Positions 59,916 through 64,000 of a stretch of 64,000 nt of DNA are shown here, in pieces. Each line of letters begins with the position of its first letter. Position 1 is the stretch's first letter. The translations under genes were made by a program, and so were the position numbers. Below the pieces are notes generated by a model, which was not told where the DNA came from, did no database searches, and saw only the letters and a program-made list of their open reading frames with translations. This DNA comes from Lachnospiraceae bacterium NK4A144. GTDB lineage: Bacteria; Bacillota; Clostridia; Lachnospirales; Lachnospiraceae. The stretch lies in assembly GCA_000424365.1 (NCBI GenBank), contig AUJT01000024.1, positions 1 to 64,000 on the forward strand, read 5' to 3'.

Positions 59916-60059
59916 TGATGGAAGTAGCACTGTAAAACGATTCATCATTTCTGACGAAAAGGGACATAAAAAATTGTAGAAAATCTTGAGGGTAATAAAA
60001 AATTATTACTGATTAAATAGGAGTTTAACTAGCTATTGTACTGAAAATTGACCAATATA

Positions 60060-60089
60060 TTGATGAACCTTTATTACAGATGATATAAT
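60060..60089 (+). promoter_or_regulatory. Promoter of the large secreted protein gene
   Basis: TTGATG (60060-60065), 18 bases, TATAAT (60084-60089) with an extended TGA just before it. About 84 bases upstream of the coding start. Confidence 0.65.
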
Positions 60090-60172
60090 ATGCGTGATTA
60101 AACGTTTACTCAATATTAAAGCTGAATTTACAGTGATGTTTACGTTTTGATGAGAGAAAGGGAAGGGTATGT

Positions 60173-63100
60173 ATGAGGAGAAGGAATAAGAAGGCGATCC
60201 ACCTGACGGCAGGGCTTATGGCTGCTGCAATGGTGAGCACATCCGTAGTTCCGTATGCCGGAGTGAATGCGTATGGTGCTGTTAAAGAGGATGGAGTTTC
60301 TGTAACTGAGGACACAGAGGAAAAAGTTGTCAAGGATGCCAAGGCAGAGGGAAAAAATGATCAGGGTGATAATAACGCAGAGATCACGGCAGAAGTGGAT
60401 TCGACAGCGGAAGCAGAACTGAAAAACGAAAACTTTAACGTAAAGATTGGAAAGCACGGAGAAATTTCTTCACTGAAGATAAACGACGGATTTGATACTG
60501 ACTATGTGATGAACGCGCAAAATGCAAAAGCGCAGAATACAAGCGGCCATGAGTGGATGGGTGAGCTCATGTTTGCTACAAAGAAAGCCGGAGACAGCAA
60601 GTGGAGAGATGAGAGAACGGCAAATTCCGAGAGTATAAGAACCATAAAAAAGAGTGAAGACGGAAATAAAGTCACTGTAGAGTATAAAGCTGACAGCAGC
60701 AATACCGCCGACAAAGTCATAAATGACATGAATGTCACGGAAGAATATGCGCTGGAAGATGATCAGCTCACCTGGAATATAACTCTTGAAAATGCAAGTG
60801 ATGATGAGCTCACAGTTGGAGACCTTGGTCTTCCCATGCCATTTAATGAATTTTGGACTGCAGGAGATCAGATTTACGAGACCAGAACAGTAGATCACAG
60901 CTTTGTAGCGCAGAACAGTTCTTATATCTATGCCCAGAGACCCAGCGGAGAAGGAAAATTTCTACTTTTTACTCCGGATACAGAGACAGGAGCGGGCCTT
61001 GAGTATCAGGATCACTGGAGGACGCAGGAGAGAGAACCCTATGAAACTGCATGGTGTCAGGATCAGTCCGGCTGGCAGAATGGTCTGAACGTATTTTATG
61101 TTTATTCGGATCAGATAAAAAAGACTGCGAGAGGATATCTCCCTCATACATCCTTAAAACTTAAAAAGGGAGAAAAGAAGACTCTGACTTTCCGTTTCCA
61201 GACTGTTGAAAACGAGAAAGATATGAAGTCAAAACTCTACGAGAACGGACTCATAGATGCAGTTGCTGTGCCGGGCATGACTTTCTCAAAAAATATGCCG
61301 GCAAAGATGTATCTCCATACAAAGTATGATAAAGACGACATCAGCATCGACATCAAGTGCCCGCATGACCTTAATCTCTATGGTGAGCAGGATAAAGCTC
61401 AGGCGACTGTCACGGAGATGGAGCACACAGCGTCTGCACTCAATACCTACGCTACTTTTGATAAAAAGGTCGAGATCGACGGGGAACAGTACCTTGTGTA
61501 TGACCTGAAATTTGATGAACTTGGTCAGCACAATGCAGTGATCACCTATGACAATGGGAAAAAGAAGACTACGCTCCAGTTTTATATCATGGACAGCGTA
61601 GACGGAGCACTCGAGACTCACTCAGATTTCATGGTTGAAAAGACTCAGCTGGATCTGCCCGGAGAAGTTGGTGATAAGGTATTTGATGACTGGATGATGG
61701 ACAAAAAGACCACCAGAAACAATACCGAGAATGACTACTTTGGAATGAGCTACTGGGGCTGGGGTGATGACTGGGGTCTGACACACGGAACCTATCTCGC
61801 TGCAAAGAATGTTTATCAGCCGGTTTCAAAGCAGATCCAGGCAGTTGATAATTACCTCGATACAGCCATCTGGAACGGACTCATGCAGGAGCATCATAAT
61901 GATTACCTGATCCATGATTTCCTTGTTCGTGAGCCAAATCCGTCCCCGATCTACAGAGGATATGCTTATCCGCATATTTACAACACATACTTCATGATGT
62001 ATGAGATCGAGTCACGTTATCCTGAGATGATCAAGTATAAGGAAACAGCTGACACGTATCTCTTACGCGCATACAACATTTTGAAAGCATACTATGGTGA
62101 TCAGGTAGCATATAACTGGGGAACCGGTACGATGGGTGAGTTCACTACACCGGCGATCATTTCCGCACTTCGTAAAGAAGGTTATGATACAGAGGCAGAA
62201 AATGTTGTAAACATCATGTCTCGTAAGTATCAGAGCTTTAAGGATCAGAAGTATCCTTACGGTTCGGAGTATTCCTATGACAATACAGGTGAAGAAGCAG
62301 TTTATACGCTTGCAAAGATGCAGAAGGCAGCGGGAATTGATGAAGAAAATGCAGAGCGCATGATGAGAGCCATCAATACAAAGACCCGTGCATGCCGTGG
62401 TACTCAGCCTGTATGGTATGAGTATTCCGTACCTGTAACAAACTGCGGTGAGAACTGGTGGCAGTTCCAGTACTCCATGGCGCTTATCGGCGGATGCATG
62501 GATGACTGGCTGAGAAATCAGGACAACGGCTATGATGCTGTATCAAAAGCAGAAGCAGAGCGCATGAATTATGCATCAAAGCTTGGAAATCTGACCTGCA
62601 TAAACAGCGGACAGATCGATTCTCAGGAGGAAAATATCGGTGCCGTTGCGTGGACATATCAGGCTGAGCTCGGAAACCTCGGCGGACAGGGCACAGGCGG
62701 CGGAACGCTGCATAACGGCTGGAGACAGATGAGCGGTGAGTCTGATCTTGGACTTTTCGGAGCGCTGGAAATTCTTTCTTCCGATGTATCAGAGGATCCG
62801 GTATTCGGTCTCTTTGGATATGGCTGTAATGTAACAGAAAAAGACGGTGTATATACAGTTAAGCCTCTTGATGGACTTTATACCAGACTTAATTTCATCA
62901 ACACAGGTCTGTCGATAGAGCTCCAGAGAGATCAGTACACAAAGGCTGAATATGATAAAAACAGCGCATCACTTAAGCTCTCAATGAAGAACCTTGAAAA
63001 GACTGCACATACTTCAGATATCGAGCTTAACGGTCTTGATAAGGGAAGCTATGCCCTTTATGTAAATAACAAGAGACAGGGCGGCTTTACAGTTGACAGC

Positions 63101-64000
63101 CACAGCATACTTGTACCGGTAAAGCTTCCGGCTGAGGCTTCGGCAGAGGTTGAGATAAAGAAAGAGAGCGCACAGGACGGAGAGGTAACTCTGGATGCAG
63201 GAAAAGATATGACAGTTGCGCTTTCTGACAGCTGGAAACTCTCAGGAACTGCAGAAAATACAGAGAAGCTCGGAACAACACCGGATGTAACATGGGAATG
63301 TACAGGAAAGCCTGAGGGTGCGGAAGTTTCTATCGTAACACCTGACAACCTTAGGTCTTATGTAAACCTCAATAAAACAGGCACATATGAGTTTACGCTT
63401 TCAAGCGGTGACGTTTCTGACACAGTAAAGGTAACTGTCACAGAAGATAAAGAACTTCCGGAGAAGATCGCAGGCTATACCTTTGATAAGCTGAACAGCG
63501 GAAAGACAATTGCAGAAAATGAAGTTGAAGACGGCGCAGGCGCAAGACTCGTCGGAAGTCTGGTTATCGGAGAGGGTAAAGAAACAGCTGATGGAACTGC
63601 ATCTAATGGTATCGAGATCAAGGGTTCAAATACCAATGGATATGTACGTCTCCCTGAAACTCTGACAAAGAGAGTATCAAAGGCTACTATCGCAGCAGAT
63701 GTTAAACTCAACGGTTCACAGCCGGATGGAGCATCACTTTTCACATTTGCAGACGGTAAGAACACTATCGCTGTTCGTTTCCGTGATGGATATGAGCTTA
63801 CGCTCGTAAACGGAAAGGATGAAAAGAGAACAGGAATCTCTCTTGCAGAGGGTTATTGGAAAAATATCGCTGTTTCACTTGATGGACAGGATATGATCCT
63901 TTACATTGATGGATTGAAGAAATTTACATGGAGTGGAGCTTCCGTAGTTCCGGCAGACCTTTCTGCTGCCAGTCGTTCCGATTATCTTGGACGCGGCAGA
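60173..64000 (+). CDS. Very large secreted DUF5695/LamG-type carbohydrate-active protein (partial)
   Basis: 1276 codons to the window edge without a stop. A signal peptide (KKAIHLTAGLMAAAMVSTSVVPYAGVNA) is followed by an acidic linker, a beta-sandwich region (about 80-360), and a large alpha-helical region (about 500-850; YFGMSYWGWGDDWGLTHG, LIHDFLVREPNPSPIYRG, AYNWGTGTMGEFTTPA, NCGENWWQFQYSMALIGG) resembling an (alpha/alpha)6 barrel, as in DUF5695 proteins. From about residue 1100 a LamG-like concanavalin fold begins (IAGYTFDKLNSGKTIAEN, WKNIAVSLDGQDMILYIDGLKKFTW). Probably a cell-surface or secreted glycoside-active enzyme; substrate unknown. ATG 60173 with GGGAAGGG; it lies downstream of the 374-bp element. 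Confidence 0.8.
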   Translation, partial: MRRRNKKAIHLTAGLMAAAMVSTSVVPYAGVNAYGAVKEDGVSVTEDTEEKVVKDAKAEGKNDQGDNNAEITAEVDSTAEAELKNENFNVKIGKHGEISSLKINDGFDTDYVMNAQNAKAQNTSGHEWMGELMFATKKAGDSKWRDERTANSESIRTIKKSEDGNKVTVEYKADSSNTADKVINDMNVTEEYALEDDQLTWNITLENASDDELTVGDLGLPMPFNEFWTAGDQIYETRTVDHSFVAQNSSYIYAQRPSGEGKFLLFTPDTETGAGLEYQDHWRTQEREPYETAWCQDQSGWQNGLNVFYVYSDQIKKTARGYLPHTSLKLKKGEKKTLTFRFQTVENEKDMKSKLYENGLIDAVAVPGMTFSKNMPAKMYLHTKYDKDDISIDIKCPHDLNLYGEQDKAQATVTEMEHTASALNTYATFDKKVEIDGEQYLVYDLKFDELGQHNAVITYDNGKKKTTLQFYIMDSVDGALETHSDFMVEKTQLDLPGEVGDKVFDDWMMDKKTTRNNTENDYFGMSYWGWGDDWGLTHGTYLAAKNVYQPVSKQIQAVDNYLDTAIWNGLMQEHHNDYLIHDFLVREPNPSPIYRGYAYPHIYNTYFMMYEIESRYPEMIKYKETADTYLLRAYNILKAYYGDQVAYNWGTGTMGEFTTPAIISALRKEGYDTEAENVVNIMSRKYQSFKDQKYPYGSEYSYDNTGEEAVYTLAKMQKAAGIDEENAERMMRAINTKTRACRGTQPVWYEYSVPVTNCGENWWQFQYSMALIGGCMDDWLRNQDNGYDAVSKAEAERMNYASKLGNLTCINSGQIDSQEENIGAVAWTYQAELGNLGGQGTGGGTLHNGWRQMSGESDLGLFGALEILSSDVSEDPVFGLFGYGCNVTEKDGVYTVKPLDGLYTRLNFINTGLSIELQRDQYTKAEYDKNSASLKLSMKNLEKTAHTSDIELNGLDKGSYALYVNNKRQGGFTVDSHSILVPVKLPAEASAEVEIKKESAQDGEVTLDAGKDMTVALSDSWKLSGTAENTEKLGTTPDVTWECTGKPEGAEVSIVTPDNLRSYVNLNKTGTYEFTLSSGDVSDTVKVTVTEDKELPEKIAGYTFDKLNSGKTIAENEVEDGAGARLVGSLVIGEGKETADGTASNGIEIKGSNTNGYVRLPETLTKRVSKATIAADVKLNGSQPDGASLFTFADGKNTIAVRFRDGYELTLVNGKDEKRTGISLAEGYWKNIAVSLDGQDMILYIDGLKKFTWSGASVVPADLSAASRSDYLGRGR

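Overview
The window looks like a chromosomal segment of a low-to-mid GC Firmicute, most likely a Lachnospiraceae (Butyrivibrio / Pseudobutyrivibrio / Lachnospira-like). The signs are the gene order birA - small DUF6145-like gene - dusB - greA - lysS, small-membrane-protein and DUF types common in that family, strong AGGAGG-type ribosome binding sites, consensus sigma-A promoters and a SAM-I riboswitch on metK. Taxonomy is inferred from gene content, not from a marker-gene comparison.

Layout. 1-20,000 is mostly housekeeping: the end of an unknown gene, a hemolysin-III-type membrane protein, a small alarmone synthetase, murA, an HD-GYP phosphodiesterase, metK, dnaE, pfkA, an rRNA methyltransferase, argF, birA, dusB, greA and lysS. 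20,000-33,200 is an accessory island anchored at the 3' end of lysS. Two related elements stand in tandem, each starting right after a copy of the lysS 3' domain and each carrying small DUF6462/excisionase-like HTH genes and a truncated parA. The cargo includes a two-gene GHKL-ATPase/DUF3883 candidate defence module, a toxin/immunity remnant, a broken YhcG/DUF1016 nuclease gene, an AAA ATPase behind a helically phased repeat array, an XRE regulator, an AbiE-type toxin-antitoxin pair, and IS200-like and ATPase fragments. 33,300-42,450 holds a MerR/DUF3737 pair with a textbook MerR operator, a lipoprotein, two GGDEF proteins, a small secreted peptide, an SGNH hydrolase and a GGDEF/EAL protein, so cyclic-di-GMP signalling is well represented.

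42,500-46,800 is the most unusual locus. A WYL regulator is divergent from a TROVE/DUF2828-vWA (Ro60-like) protein and an RtcB RNA ligase. The 580-base gap between them carries three consecutive RNA modules that share the same closing stem. One encloses a miniature tRNA-like cloverleaf with a CAU anticodon loop and another has a canonical T-arm. I read this as a bacterial Y-RNA-like / RNA-repair locus with triplicated tRNA mimics.

47,100-59,500 has a DMT transporter, a TTG-start membrane-anchored protein, tRNA-Cys and tRNA-Asn, an ECF S component, and a sugar-sensing system: membrane-anchored sugar-binding protein, NarL-type histidine kinase, response regulator and solute-binding protein. It is followed by a mannose-family PTS operon (IIA, IIB, IIC, IID plus a small membrane protein). 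The inverted repeat TGACA-TT-TGTCA lies in front of both the sensor operon and the PTS operon, which suggests a regulon. 59,540-59,915 is a 374-bp element with perfect 26-bp terminal inverted repeats, and part of it recurs in inverse orientation at 161-309. The window ends inside a very large secreted DUF5695/LamG-type carbohydrate-active protein.
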